Notes: a model not told the origin generated them from the letters alone. A stretch of DNA of 64,000 nucleotides from Adiantum capillus-veneris (GCA_014529385.2 CM043951.1:112534969-112598968), one strand, 5' to 3'; shown: positions 22,043 through 33,162, counted from the first letter of the stretch. Numbers and translations: made by a program.

Positions 22043-22884
22043 ATTTGTACATACAGACATGACACCCAATGTCAAAAGTACATGTGGGCTTTCTTTTTGT
22101 GGGTTTTTTAACTTGCTTTAGCAAGCACATGTACATGCACTCCAAGTCGCTAGTCTACTGATAGCTGTCGGGCTACTGTAAGTATTCGTGAGTGATTTTT
22201 TTGAAGCGAGACTTGTTTATAACTTAAACTCATGTACAAAGATGAAAAATTTCAGCCAAACATCAGAAATTTTCAGGTTTTGGGTCGTTGTGGCTTCCAG
22301 ATGCTTTTGGATGCAGCTTTTTGCCCCGACTAGCCTTCTCTACGTGTAGTCGTGCTGGGACAGCTTTCTGTTCGCGTCAGTTTTTCTCATGGCGGAGTAT
22401 GGAATCAAATTTTTTCATCTTCAGCTTTCTCGCCAATCATTTTTTAAGCTTTCTCTCAAGCTTTAAAGTGACCCAATTGGAGTTGTGCTCTTCAGGTTAC
22501 GACTAGTTCTTTGCAGGGTGATGGCTATGGCAGCCTAGCTAGTGGCAAATTGTGTGTAGACAGATTCGGAAGGCATGTATCTATGAATTGTGGAACTGAT
22601 GTTGAAGTTGTGGGTTTGTGATGTTTTATTGTGAAAGGAGAGGCTCTTGTTTTCATATGCATTGGTTGGCGTGTGTTGTAAATCCGTGATTTGGCAGGGT
22701 TTTGCTCCTATTGGACATAGTCTCTTGGGTGGGCGATGGCTAGTAAATTCCCAAGGGTCTACCCCTATTGGACTTGTGGTGTTTCAAAGGAGTTTCCCAA
22801 TGATTTTGGTGTTATTTTTGTGCTCTTTCAATGATCTTGGGTGACATCGCTATAGAGGTGTTTCAGTTTGCTTGTTTCCCAACA
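22008..22884 (+). repeat. 3' LTR of the gag-only element
   Basis: 877 bp, TGTTGG...CCAACA, with small compensating indels against the 5' LTR (an extra CTAG near 22540, loss of a few bases near 22468). Divergence from the 5' LTR looks larger than that between duplication copies A and B, so the insertion is older than the duplication. Confidence 0.85.
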
Positions 22885-23864
22885 GCGTCTATCATGCCAG
22901 TGTTGCCTTCTTTGCTGAACAATCTCTTATTCCAGTATAGCCCTCTGTCTTAACTCATCCAATTGTGTTAACTCCTCCCGTATCTGTTTAAGATTGGAAT
23001 TAAAATCCAATCCATATTCTACTGCCATCCTGAGACTGGGAATTACAAATTCCATAAGCACGACAACTTCAGTGCCATACACCATTCTAAATGGTGTTAG
23101 TCCAGTGGTGACCTTATAAGCTATCCTATATGATAGAGAGTAGTCTAGAGTTCAGATCCCACTGGTGTGGCTCCTTCTGCACAATCTTAGTGAGGACAAT
23201 CTTGACAGATTTATTACTACTCTCTGCTTGCCCATTGCATCTGGGATAATATGGTGTTGATTTTCGATGCTTTACTGAGAGCATTTCTATTAGAATATCC
23301 ATAGTATCATTTATAAAGTGTGTTCCTTGACAACTGTAGTGGACTTCACAGTATTGTCCGGAAGAGCCTTAGCTTCCATCCATTTGGTGAAATAACAAGT
23401 ATCCATCAATATATACCTATTCTACCTTGGACTAATTTTCTTGAATGGACCAATGAAATCCAGACCCCATTTCATAAATACACCCAGTGGCTAGACTAGA
23501 GTTAGAGGAGTCATATTTGCTGCTGTGGGTCTGCCCATCCTCTGGCTTATATCACATGTTTTACAAAAGCTACTAACATCAGCTATTAAATTTTGCCACC
23601 ACAATCCAGCCTGCAAAATCTTATTGTAAGTAATATCAATGGAGAAATGTCCTCCAGAATCCCCATCATATGCCTCTGAAATAACTTGCATTCTCCCTTC
23701 CATAGGCATACATATTCAAAGAATCCCATCTACTCCCAGTCTGTAGTAGAGTGATCCGCCAACGATGGTGAACTTCAGACTCTTAATAATCATAGCCTTT
23801 TTCAGATTCTGAGTCCGGTTGTCTGGGAATCCTCTCTTAGAAAGAAGCTGATACACATCATACT
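22885..23864 (-). pseudogene. G1 gypsy integrase (copy B)
   Basis: Minus strand, running from 23864 downwards. A linker (YRLGVDGI) leads into the zinc-binding domain at 23491-23709 (GGHFSIDITYNKI, CKTCDISQRMGRP). The core follows with WGLDFI and WMEAKALPDN (about 23380-23470), and then the core end GLTPFRMVYG and EVVVLMEFVIP (about 22980-23110). Stops interrupt the core. Integrase inserts the cDNA into the host chromosome; this copy is inactive. It is separated from RNase H (40789 onward) by copia A, and from its tail by the gag-only element. Confidence 0.8.
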
Positions 23865-23976
23865 GTTGCAGCTATATATGGCTCACTCTACTCAACTTGG
23901 TCTCACCTATATATTTGTATCTTGTCCTCAATATGAATCAGTCTTTGGGAGCGTACATGGTGTGTCTCTTGTCTCA

Positions 23977-24049
<73 letters not shown>

Positions 24050-24055
24050 TCAACA
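23865..24055 (+). repeat. Copia A 5' LTR (copy B)
   Basis: 191 bp, TGTTGCAGC...TCTCAACA, with a (CT)n run at about 23979-24045. It has the same core as the 3' LTR (40613-40783), differing mostly in CT-run length. Confidence 0.85.
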
Positions 24056-24067
24056 TGGTATCCGAGC
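24056..24067 (+). promoter_or_regulatory. Copia A primer binding site (copy B)
   Basis: TGGTATCCGAGC immediately after the 5' LTR. It has one mismatch to the initiator tRNA-Met site that is intact in copy A. Confidence 0.8.
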
Positions 24068-24799
24068 GGTAGCGATCATGCGTCGATTCAATTCATGGTG
24101 ACAAAACAGTATGTGTATGTGATTCGCATGTAAGATTCAAAATTGCTACAAATTTTATTTTTTGAGGATTGATTCTTGTTAACTGTGGTTGTTTTGTGTT
24201 AAGAAGAATATGATTAGTGTTTTTTTGTGGTGTTTATTGCTAATCGATATAATAAATCATTGATTACGTTTTCTTGTTGATTTGTTTTTTGACACCCTGA
24301 ACTTCGTCTCAATTTTTGGAGGCCTTTTGCTCAAAATTTGGAAAAAGGAGAAAAGAGCAAAAGCACTTTTCATCCCAAACTTGTTCGTCTCCTCAAGCTC
24401 TTCAATTTGACTTCTAGGTTTGTGTTAATCCGAGTTCGCAACAGAAAGTTATGCTATTTTTACTGCAAATTGAGCTTGACACAGCTTTCTTTGTCGTACG
24501 TCTTTGTGAAGCGTCCGCGATCATTTTTCTAATTTTGGCGTTAACTTTTTCTAGCAAATTTAGCTTTATTCATATTGTGGCCATTCAGCTTGCCTCTCAT
24601 ATCACTCTATTTTGAGGACTCTTTTATAATTGACGTCTCCTTTTCCTTGCTTTTTTGAATGACGTATCTCACATCTTCGGACTTGTATTGAGCATCCTTC
24701 TTGCATTTATCGTTTGATAGAACACAGTCGTCATATTTCTCTCGTTCTCAATTGCAGCCTTCACCATATATGGTGTGAAAATTCTGCGATCTTATCTTA

Positions 24800-26720
24800 T
24801 ACGTTGGAGAGGGGAAATGCGGAACACACCCGAGACACAAACAGCTGCCCCTATATAGCTCAGGGTATTCAGAGCACCCTTGTCCTCTCGAAAACACCTT
24901 CAAAAAACATGATTCTCACTAGCAGGGCCTCCCCTGCACTTTGCCCAACGCACACACGCTCTGCACAATCCTCAGAAAACTACCACACCAATCTTGCCCG
25001 CTTCCAGCTCTTCCACATCTCAACACCTCTCTCTCTTTCTCTCACACACACACAAGGGTCCCGGGGGGCGTACACGCTCACACACACCGCCACCACACAC
25101 CTTGGAGATGAGCAAAGAAGAAAAGGGGGGAAGGGGGAAAAGACGACGCCAAAACGCAATGATAGCTTTCCTTCAATGAAAAACACCACGTACAAGATCC
25201 ATATGGCATGCTCTTGGTCGCACCATGGCCAGCACTTGCTTCATCTAGAGGGTCGCACACATCCCTCGAAACTCGATTCTGTCGGCACATTCCTCGACGA
25301 GAACATCCACTTCTGGCTTCACTTTTGACAGAAGACCCTTCTCTTGGCAGCCCTTGCTGGCTTCTTCCTTTACAAGGAGCTCGCTCTTTTTGCACTGCTT
25401 CACCAACCGCACCCTGCGTGCCGGCTTCGATCGCCGAACGCACGAAACCTTTCTTCCTCTTCCAATTCTCTTTTTCTTTTCCTCCTCAACAGGAAAAAGA
25501 CTCCACTCGAAAAAACGCTGCCCTCGTTTTCTTCTTTCTTCCCTCTTATTCCCAAGGCAAAGAAAAAACATTCTTTATTTGGCAATGAAGACAGGTGCCA
25601 CTGCCCTCTCTTTCTAAGCCTTCCCTTTGATTTTTTTTTCCCTCTTCCTTATGACTTTACTTTCTTTTCCTTTTTCCAAGTCCAGCCAAGCTTTTTACTT
25701 TCCATTTATAGCCAAGGGGACTCTTAGCACCTGATTCGCATGCCGTCCGTGCACCACATGCTTGAGTTCGTGGAACACCCCTCTTGTCAAGCTACACCCC
25801 AGCCAACTCTTTCTTTTTTGAAGCTTTCTCACTAAAGTGTTAAGCTAACCTTTGCCTTTTGAATTTACACCCAAATAGTTTTTTTTGCATTCGTTTTTCG
25901 CGTGGTCGGCGACTCCATTTACTCGGGTTTGCGAAACACCCATTCCATCAAACCACCTCGGAACCCCGTGCTACCGGCTCCAAACTTTGAGAATTTTGCC
26001 TTGTCTCGACCACCTCATGCCTTGAAAAAAGTATTCCAAAATGGGGAAAAGCCACCTGACGATCCTTTTCCATCGTCCTTGCTTGTGAGCTTGAACTAGT
26101 CTGTCTTAATGTCCATGACTCCGAGTAGCGAACCGCAAAAATCGACTAGCCCCATGCACTGCATACAAAGTTCTAGAACCTTGGCGAGCTCAAAAAAACT
26201 TTTGTCGGTGCGCCTACCAACACGGCCCGGTGAGCACATACCCGACCCCTTGCAAATATTCCATACGCGATAACTTACCCGTTTGAGCTCCGAATGGCAA
26301 ACCAAAAAGATTGGCATGCTCCACAGCTTGAGCTTTACATGTGTATCCATTGATCTCCATTCTGTGCACCTGTCTGTACTTGCCCTGTCCGTCGGAGTCT
26401 AGAAAGCCTTCTAATTTTCGACTGGCATATCTTTCACACCGAAGCCCCGTTTGACGAGCCATCTGGACGAGCTTCTAGAGCATCTCAAATACCACCTTTT
26501 GGGACACATTTCTTGCATCTCGAACACCTTGACCTGCAGTCATCATTATCTGATTTTGGATGTCCCGCCTTGGCCTTTAAAAACCGTCTTAAGCATACAT
26601 TTCCGCTATCCTGGCCTGCCCAGGACCTTTATTCCTTCTTTATCCCTTTGTCATGCACCTGCTAGCACCCATAGCTCGGCATAGAGCGTGTTCTCGCACA
26701 GACAAACTTTGGCTGCAACA
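24800..26720 (-). repeat. Solo LTR of G4 gypsy family in copia A leader
   Basis: Starts TGGAGAGGGG and ends GCTGCAACA, flanked by ACGT on both sides (24796-24799 and 26721-26724). It is clearly related along its length to 56388-58700 and 59518-61737. The strand follows the G4 protease frame, since the ends TGG/CCA are symmetrical. It explains why copia A appears to have a 2.7-kb leader. A 58-bp tandem duplication follows at 26701-26816. Several long open frames inside (24714-25727) are in simple C/T- or CACA-rich sequence, and I do not regard them as genes. Confidence 0.65.
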
Positions 26721-26797
26721 ACGTCTTCTCCAACCAGATATGGCTATGACTATTCACAGACCAAATTTGGCTGCACCAACGTCTTCTCCAACCAGAT

Positions 26798-28286
26798 ATG
26801 GCTATGACTATTCTCGTCAACGGCTTTCCTTTTGGCCAGCGTTCTGTTCCTCCTTTCCAAGGCCAAGGGTTTCCAGGGTGGAAAGCAAAGATGTTGTTAA
26901 TTCTTGAAGGCGATGAACTCTCTGATGTTGTCCTTGGAAATCGTGTTTGTTCGCCTTAGCCTATTGATACGGATCATGATAACGTGCTTTTCACTGAAGG
27001 ACCTATATTTGAAGATTGGAATATTACGTATACGAATTGGCAACAACATGATAAAGAAGCTCGTCGGTATATACTTTCTACTCTTAGTGATTCTCTTTTG
27101 CTTGATATGTATGAACTACCTACTTCCCACAACGTATGGAAGTACCTTATTGCAAACTTTTAGAAGAAATCTGTTACAAAAATAATTTATTTGAGAGGGT
27201 TGCTTAACAAACTACAATATGAAGTTGGTACTGCCATGACGGGACATATTGAGTCTTTCAAATCTATTATTAATCAACTTGCTGCTGCCGCAGATCCTCT
27301 TCCACAAAAGCAACTGATTACACTTCTCCTTGATACAATGAAGGACTCCTCTTATGATAACATTGTTACTATTCTCTCTAATAAAGATGGTCTTGATTTT
27401 GACCAAGCCTGCATGTCTTTAATTGAATACTCTCAACGTCAAGAACGACGTAATGCTGGTCATGATACAACTATGATTTCACAAGAGGAGACTGAGTCAC
27501 AACAGATGGAACGTGTTTTTTATGCTCGAAGGCGTCCGTTTCAAAGAGGAAATTGCAGAGGTGGCCGTCGTGGTAATATTTTCTCTCGTCTCAAATTTCC
27601 TAGTAAGCAATGTTCTTACTGCAACAAAAATGGCCATACTGAAGATGATTGTTGGACACGTCAATACGATGAAGAACACAATATTACCACGAAACAACCA
27701 CATTTATCTAGAGACTCTACTTCTTCTTCTTGTGAATATTGTGGACTATTTGATCATCCCACTCACATGTGCTATAAGCGTCGATTCGACTTAGATCGTA
27801 ATAGAGCATATGCTACTGAACATCGAAACAACATTGTACCAGAAACAAGATGCGTCCTATGTTTAGTTGCTCCAGACAGAATACTTCATGTACATGATGG
27901 TTCACTTTTTATTGTTGATTCTGGTGCTACAGGAAATATGACATATCAGTCTAAGTGGCTCCCAAACTATCATCCACTACCAGTTCAATGTGTTGTTTAT
28001 CTTGCTGATGATACGACTTGTCAAGTAAAGGGTATTGGAGATTTATATCTTGGTACCTTATCTTCTTCCACTCGAATTTTGCGAGGAGTATTACATGTAC
28101 CAGATCTTGAGCGTAATCTTCTTTCAGCTGCTAGACTTGTTGATCTTGGTCTCTTTGTTGGATTTGATCATACCAAATGCCGAATTGAGAAAGATGGACA
28201 GAGTATAGCCACTGCTCCTGAAAATGGTAATTTGTTTGAACTCTCTCTCAATGATGTTGTAGCAAATGTTGTTACTGCTCCAGGTG
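26798..28286 (+). pseudogene. Copia A gag, knuckles and protease (copy B)
   Basis: Starts at ATG 26798, with stops at 26957-26959 (private to copy B) and 27161-27163 (shared with copy A). It is then open to the copia B insertion at 28286. Gag core with LNKLQYEVGTAMTGH; knuckles CSYCNKNGHTEDDC (about 27614) and CEYCGLFDHPTHMC (about 27730); protease DSGATGNMTYQS (about 27918). Gag forms the particle, and protease cuts the polyprotein. The frame continues after copia B at 33470. A second ATG at 26740, created by the 58-bp duplication, is out of frame. Confidence 0.85.
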
Positions 28287-28513
28287 TGTTACCATATACA
28301 TGTGGTAGTGATGTGTGTGAACACACTAGGACCGCCGGGGCATTTTTTCCCTCTTTAGGAGGTTTTTTCCCCCGTGCATTGTATATACGCCCATCACTCT
28401 AGGGCTATCTATCTTTCCATTGCACACTAAGTAACACACTCTCTATTGTGTGCCTTGAGCTTCCTTCGTCTTCTCCAAGCTGTGTGTGTTTCTCTGCAAC
28501 CCTAATTCCAACA
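28287..28513 (+). repeat. Copia B 5' LTR
   Basis: TGTTACCATATACATGTGG...TTCCAACA, 227 bp. A TATA-like TGTATATACG lies near 28380. Just inside the start, TGTGTGAACACAC (28313-28325) forms a short palindrome. Confidence 0.95.
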
Positions 28514-28515
28514 AT

Positions 28516-28527
28516 TGGTATCAGAGC
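28516..28527 (+). promoter_or_regulatory. Copia B primer binding site
   Basis: TGGTATCAGAGC, two bases after the LTR. Complementary to the 3' end of plant initiator tRNA-Met, the primer for minus-strand cDNA. Confidence 0.95.
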
Positions 28528-28875
28528 AGGTCACGTCCTCCCGGGCTTAGTCGCCAGCTGCTCCAGCACACGCCTGCTCACTTTCTCCGATTTCAGTGAG
28601 CTTTGGCGAGCGTTCGCAGGTCGACAAATATTTTGGGGGAGGTCGAAGAGCTCGGTCTGCTCAGAATTTTGATTTGGGCTCATTTCGGCCTCCGTTTCCA
28701 CTACGGGCAGTACTGCACAGGCTATTTCGTCATTTTGTGCAGATTTTCTGTCAGTGCCGTCTTCTGCATAACAAGTGCCTTATAGTCTTCTACGGTTTGT
28801 GCTATATAGCACAAGTTGTTCCCGCTCCATTTCTCCTATTTTCGGGCAGTTTTCACATCAGGTGCAGCATTTACC

Positions 28876-31800
28876 ATGGCTGACAACAACAACACAGATG
28901 TGTTCAAGATGTTTGCTGCTGAGGACAGGTTGGATGGGGACAACTACCCTATGTGGGCTTATATGATGCAACATGTTCTTGTGTCAAAAGGTGTCTGGAA
29001 CATTGTGCAGGGCATTGATGTACGTCCTGGTTCTGAAGATGTAGGCGATGTTGAGGATGTTGCAGGTCTTGCTGCAAGGATTGCAGCTGTTAGAGTTGTT
29101 TTGCCTACAGCAGAACAAGCTCGTTGGGATGTTAAGGATGCGCAGGCTCATGCATTGATTGCGTTGTCTGTGAAGCGCACCATTATTCCTCACATCCGTT
29201 CAGCAAAATCTGCAAAACAGGCTTGGGATATTCTAGCAGGTCTTTATGCAAGCCGCAATGAGGCTAAAATTGCTTTGCTGCGTAAAGAGCTAGAGTCGAA
29301 GATTATGCATGAGGAAGATGATATGGACACTTTCCTTGCTAGTGTCAAGGATATCAATGAGCAACTCATTTCTGCAGGTGAAGTCATTTCTGACAGTTCC
29401 CTTGTGCAGACTGTTCTTGATGCCTTACCAGATTCCTACCAGACTTTTGCTAGTACTTGGAGACTGATGACCCAAGGAAATCCTGAAGTTGTCAAGTTTG
29501 ATGCATTATGCACATTGCTGTTGCAAGAGTCACTTTCTAGAAAAAACAGGACTAGGCAGCGTGCAGTTGAACAGGCTTTTATTGCTTCTCAAAGAAAGGG
29601 TGGTAACAGTAATGCAGCCACTTCTTATGGTTCTGCTGCGAGTGGCAAAAATTCTGTTCCTAATGCTTCTGCTGGCAGCACTTCGTCTGGCAATTCTGGT
29701 GATAAGGGCAAAAAGAAGATGTGTTGCCATTATTGTAAAGCCAATGATCACTTGATCAAGTCGTGTCCTAAGTTGAAGGCCAAAGAGGCTAAGAAGAAAG
29801 AGGGTGGTTCCACTGCAAATGCTGGTTCCACTACAAATGCAGCCATTGTTGAGTCTTCTGTGAAAGGAGATTGTGATGCTGATGTTGATGCAGAATGGGC
29901 TTTTAGCGCAGAGTGCACTTACAATCCTGCTGTCCATGATGCATGCTTGTTAGTTGCTGCAGATTCACATGTGTGGTATTTCGACAGTGGTGCTACAAAG
30001 CACATTACCTCACATCGTGAATTGTTTACCTCTCTCGAGTCTGTCCCTCATGGGAATTCAGTCACTTGTGCCAACAACGCCTCTTATCCAGTTCAGGGAG
30101 TTGGAAAGATTGTGCTCACTGCTGCTAATGGCAGTTCCTTCACACTTGTTGATGCACTTTATGTACCTGGGATCAAGAAGAATCTATTGTCTGTATCCGC
30201 ACTTGCTAGACTTGGACTTGTAGTCAAATTTGTGGATGACAGATGTACAGTTCATGATCTCAGTTTTGGTGATGAAATTGTTGCATCTGGGCTTTTGTGC
30301 CGTGGGCTGTATAAGCTCACTTTGTATGACAAGTGTGGACAAAATTTTGCAAATGCTGTTGCAGATTCAAGGGCTATTTCAGATGCAAAACTTTGGCATG
30401 CACGTTTTGGTCATCTGAATTTTGCCAGTTTGCTGCGTTTGCAGAAATCTGATATGGTTGCTTCTTTGCCGCCTCTTGAAGCACCTATCAAACATGTTTG
30501 TGAAGGCTGTATTCTGGGTAAAATGCAGCGTTCTAAGTTTCCAAAGGATGGTTCAGTTAGGGCCACATGCAGGTTGCAGCTTGTGCATAGTGACGTTTGT
30601 GGGCCCATGCCAGCTCCGTCCTTGGGCAATTACCTGTACTTCGTGACTTTCATTGATGATTACTCCAGGCATGCGTGGGTATTTCCGCTTAAAGCGAAGT
30701 CCGAAGTTTTTATGTGCTTCAAACAATTTTTGGCTATGGCTGAAAATGTCTCAAAATGTACTATGGGCACCCTCCGTTCCGATCGAGGGGGGGAGTATAT
30801 GTCTCATGAATTTAATGCATTTCTGGCTAGTCGTGGGATAAAACACCAATGTACAGTGCCTTATACACCTCAGCAAAATGGTGTTGCTGAGAGGAAAAAC
30901 AGGTCACTAACGGAAATGGCACGATGTATGGTCAAAAGTCAAGCTCTGCCGCATTCTTTTTGGCTTGAGGCCATCATGTGTGCCACTTATGTACTTAACA
31001 GGTGTCCTACGAAAGCTTTGCAGTCTATTACTCCATATGAAGCATGGCATGATAGAAAACCTTCTATTGAGCACATGCGTGTTTTTGGCTGTTTGGCATA
31101 TGCTTTAGTGCCACAAGTGCAGCGCAGAAAATTGGATGATAAGGCTGTCAAATGTATTTTTGTTGGTTATAGTGCTGAAAGCAAAGGTTACAGGTTGTAT
31201 CATCCGCAAACAAAACGTATTTTGGTTTCACGGGATGTAGTGTTTGTGGAAGATTCTGTTCAACCCTTGCTGTCATGTACTAGAGACAGTAATGTAAGCT
31301 CACAGGACATTTATGACACTTTGTTGCCTCTTTTCAGTGGTGGAAATACGAATGTAAGTTCCAATGAGGCAAATGTACAGCCTATGGGGGTTTCTGAAAA
31401 TGTTTTAGAACAGCCTATTACTGATGCAGATGTACATGATGTACTTGATGAGGAAAGGGCTGAAAATGAGCAGGCTAGAGGTATGCCAAAATGGCTGGTG
31501 CACACTTTGCGTGACAGTAAATTGGATGCACCTTTATCTAGTCGTACTCGTTCAGGCTCTCACCATGCATCTTATGCATCAGATTGTTATGCTTTGGCTG
31601 TGTCTAGTTTACATGATGTTGAGGAGCCTCTGTCTTTTGATGAAGCACAGAATTCAGAAAATTGGATTGCTGCCATGAAATCAGAATATGATGCACTTAT
31701 AGAGAATGACACATGGACTTTATGTGATTTGCCTCCTGGCAAAAAGGCCATTGGTACCAAGTGGGTTTACAAGTTGAAACGCAAGCCGGATGGTGAGATC

Positions 31801-33162
31801 GATCGCCATAAGGCTCGACTTGTTGCAAAGGGTTATGCACAACAAAAAGGCATAGATTATGAAGAGACTTTTGCTCCCACTTTTCGTATGACTACTGTGC
31901 GTTTTCTATGTGCATTGGCAGCTCATTTTGGTTGGGATGTACATCAATCAGACATTGTTACTGCTTTCTTGAATGGTGACATATTTGAGGAAGTTTATGT
32001 AACGCAGCCTCGCGGTTTTGTCATAAAAGGACAAGAGGACAAAGTGTGCAAATGTAAGAAGGCTTTGTATGGGTTGAAGCAATCTCCTCGTGCTTGGTAT
32101 GAGAAAGCTGACACTCATTTGGTTAAACGAGGCTTTCGTAACAGTCCAACAGAAAGCACATTGTATGTAAAGCGTGAGGATGATGTATTTCTCATTGTGG
32201 TTCTTTATGTTGATGATTTGCTGATCACTGGACCAAATGAGAGACATATTGCTGAATTTAAGGCTGATTTGAATGCTACTTTCAAGATGAAAGATTTGGG
32301 GCTGTTGCATCATTACTTGGGTATACAGTTTAAGCAGTGTGATGGTGGTATTGCCTTGTGTCAGAAAAGTTACATAGAGACATTGCTATGTAAGTTTGGA
32401 CTTGAGGATTGCAAACCTATTGCCACTCCCATGGAAACAGGTTTGAAGTTGAGTCTACATGATGCTGGCGATCCTGCTGATGTCACTCTTTACCAAACTG
32501 CTGTTGGCTGCCTCATTTATGTATGCAACACGAGGCCAGATATTCAGTTTGCAGTCTCGCAGGTCAGCAGATTTATGCATAGCCCAGGGTCTAAGCATTG
32601 GCAGGCTGTCAAGAGGATTTTCCGCTACCTTAGTGGCACTTTACATCTTGGCTTGTTTTATCCCAAGGGGGGATCATTGCCGCCAGACTTACATGCTTTT
32701 TCAGACTCAGATTGGGCTGGTTGTTTTGACACGCGAGTGTCCACAAGTGGTTTTTGTTTCATGCTTGGCAGTTCATGTATATCATGGTTGAGCAAGAAGC
32801 AACCTACTGTGGCCACTTCGAGTTGTGAGGCTGAGTACAGGGCAGTCTTCACAGCTACGGTTGAGTGTGTATGGCTCAGACGCCTTATGGCTGACTTGGG
32901 TGTTGGACAGGACACTGCCAACACTATCTACACTGACAGTCAGAGCGCATTGGCAGTTGCGAGGAACCCAGTTTTTCATGCTCGCACAAAGCACATTGAG
33001 GTGCATTACCACTATGTCAGGGAGAGGCTCTCAGCAGGAGAGATCAGCTTGGCTTATGTGCCAACACAGGACAACCTTGCAGATCTTTTCACAAAGGCAT
33101 TGTCTCGTGAGAAGCTTGAAGCTTTCCGCAAAGCTTTGGGCTTACTCCCCTTTGTGGACTGA
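28876..33162 (+). CDS. Copia B gag-pol polyprotein
   Basis: 1428 residues from ATG 28876 (MADNNNTDVFKMFAAEDRLDG), chosen over the in-frame ATG at 28816 because this is the usual copia Gag start. Domain order is the copia one. Gag is residues 1-280. The CCHC knuckle CHYCKANDHLIKSC is near 284. Protease DSGAT is at 370, and the pre-integrase HHCC region LWHARFGHLNF is at 505. The integrase triad is D573, D636, E672, with 35 residues between the last two. RT runs from about 963, with YVDD at 1111-1114. RNase H runs from about 1276 (DSDWAG, SSCEAEYRA, TDSQSAL, HIEVHYHYVRE). It makes all proteins for particle assembly, cDNA synthesis and integration before RT, as in Ty1/copia. No stop or frameshift. 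Strong similarity to its neighbours at motif level only; it is a different copia lineage from copia A. Confidence 0.95.
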   Translation: MADNNNTDVFKMFAAEDRLDGDNYPMWAYMMQHVLVSKGVWNIVQGIDVRPGSEDVGDVEDVAGLAARIAAVRVVLPTAEQARWDVKDAQAHALIALSVKRTIIPHIRSAKSAKQAWDILAGLYASRNEAKIALLRKELESKIMHEEDDMDTFLASVKDINEQLISAGEVISDSSLVQTVLDALPDSYQTFASTWRLMTQGNPEVVKFDALCTLLLQESLSRKNRTRQRAVEQAFIASQRKGGNSNAATSYGSAASGKNSVPNASAGSTSSGNSGDKGKKKMCCHYCKANDHLIKSCPKLKAKEAKKKEGGSTANAGSTTNAAIVESSVKGDCDADVDAEWAFSAECTYNPAVHDACLLVAADSHVWYFDSGATKHITSHRELFTSLESVPHGNSVTCANNASYPVQGVGKIVLTAANGSSFTLVDALYVPGIKKNLLSVSALARLGLVVKFVDDRCTVHDLSFGDEIVASGLLCRGLYKLTLYDKCGQNFANAVADSRAISDAKLWHARFGHLNFASLLRLQKSDMVASLPPLEAPIKHVCEGCILGKMQRSKFPKDGSVRATCRLQLVHSDVCGPMPAPSLGNYLYFVTFIDDYSRHAWVFPLKAKSEVFMCFKQFLAMAENVSKCTMGTLRSDRGGEYMSHEFNAFLASRGIKHQCTVPYTPQQNGVAERKNRSLTEMARCMVKSQALPHSFWLEAIMCATYVLNRCPTKALQSITPYEAWHDRKPSIEHMRVFGCLAYALVPQVQRRKLDDKAVKCIFVGYSAESKGYRLYHPQTKRILVSRDVVFVEDSVQPLLSCTRDSNVSSQDIYDTLLPLFSGGNTNVSSNEANVQPMGVSENVLEQPITDADVHDVLDEERAENEQARGMPKWLVHTLRDSKLDAPLSSRTRSGSHHASYASDCYALAVSSLHDVEEPLSFDEAQNSENWIAAMKSEYDALIENDTWTLCDLPPGKKAIGTKWVYKLKRKPDGEIDRHKARLVAKGYAQQKGIDYEETFAPTFRMTTVRFLCALAAHFGWDVHQSDIVTAFLNGDIFEEVYVTQPRGFVIKGQEDKVCKCKKALYGLKQSPRAWYEKADTHLVKRGFRNSPTESTLYVKREDDVFLIVVLYVDDLLITGPNERHIAEFKADLNATFKMKDLGLLHHYLGIQFKQCDGGIALCQKSYIETLLCKFGLEDCKPIATPMETGLKLSLHDAGDPADVTLYQTAVGCLIYVCNTRPDIQFAVSQVSRFMHSPGSKHWQAVKRIFRYLSGTLHLGLFYPKGGSLPPDLHAFSDSDWAGCFDTRVSTSGFCFMLGSSCISWLSKKQPTVATSSCEAEYRAVFTATVECVWLRRLMADLGVGQDTANTIYTDSQSALAVARNPVFHARTKHIEVHYHYVRERLSAGEISLAYVPTQDNLADLFTKALSREKLEAFRKALGLLPFVD

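Larger units (their letters stand above)
19436..22884 (+). mobile_element. Complete non-autonomous gag-only LTR retrotransposon
   Basis: Two 877-bp LTRs (19436-20312 and 22008-22884), both TGTTGG...CCAACA, flank a 1.7-kb interior that encodes only a gag-like protein. The flanks are ACGT on the left (19432-19435) and GCGT on the right (22885-22888), a 4-bp target duplication with one mutation. A candidate primer site (TTTGGTGCCCGCCACC, about 20317-20332) follows the 5' LTR, and a purine tract (GACTGGGGGG, about 21987-21996) precedes the 3' LTR. No protease, RT, RNase H or integrase is present. The structure matches the class known as terminal-repeat retrotransposons with a gag domain (TR-GAG). 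It must borrow pol from an autonomous gypsy element. Confidence 0.85.

Noticed and set aside
24714-25727. Several long overlapping open frames as a gene
   Set aside because: They lie in C/T- and CACA-rich LTR sequence of the G4 family. Related sequence at 56.4-57.0 and 59.5-60.0 kb does not preserve the frames.
31948-32313. Minus-strand frames inside copia B
   Set aside because: They are antisense shadows of the RT domain with no independent support.
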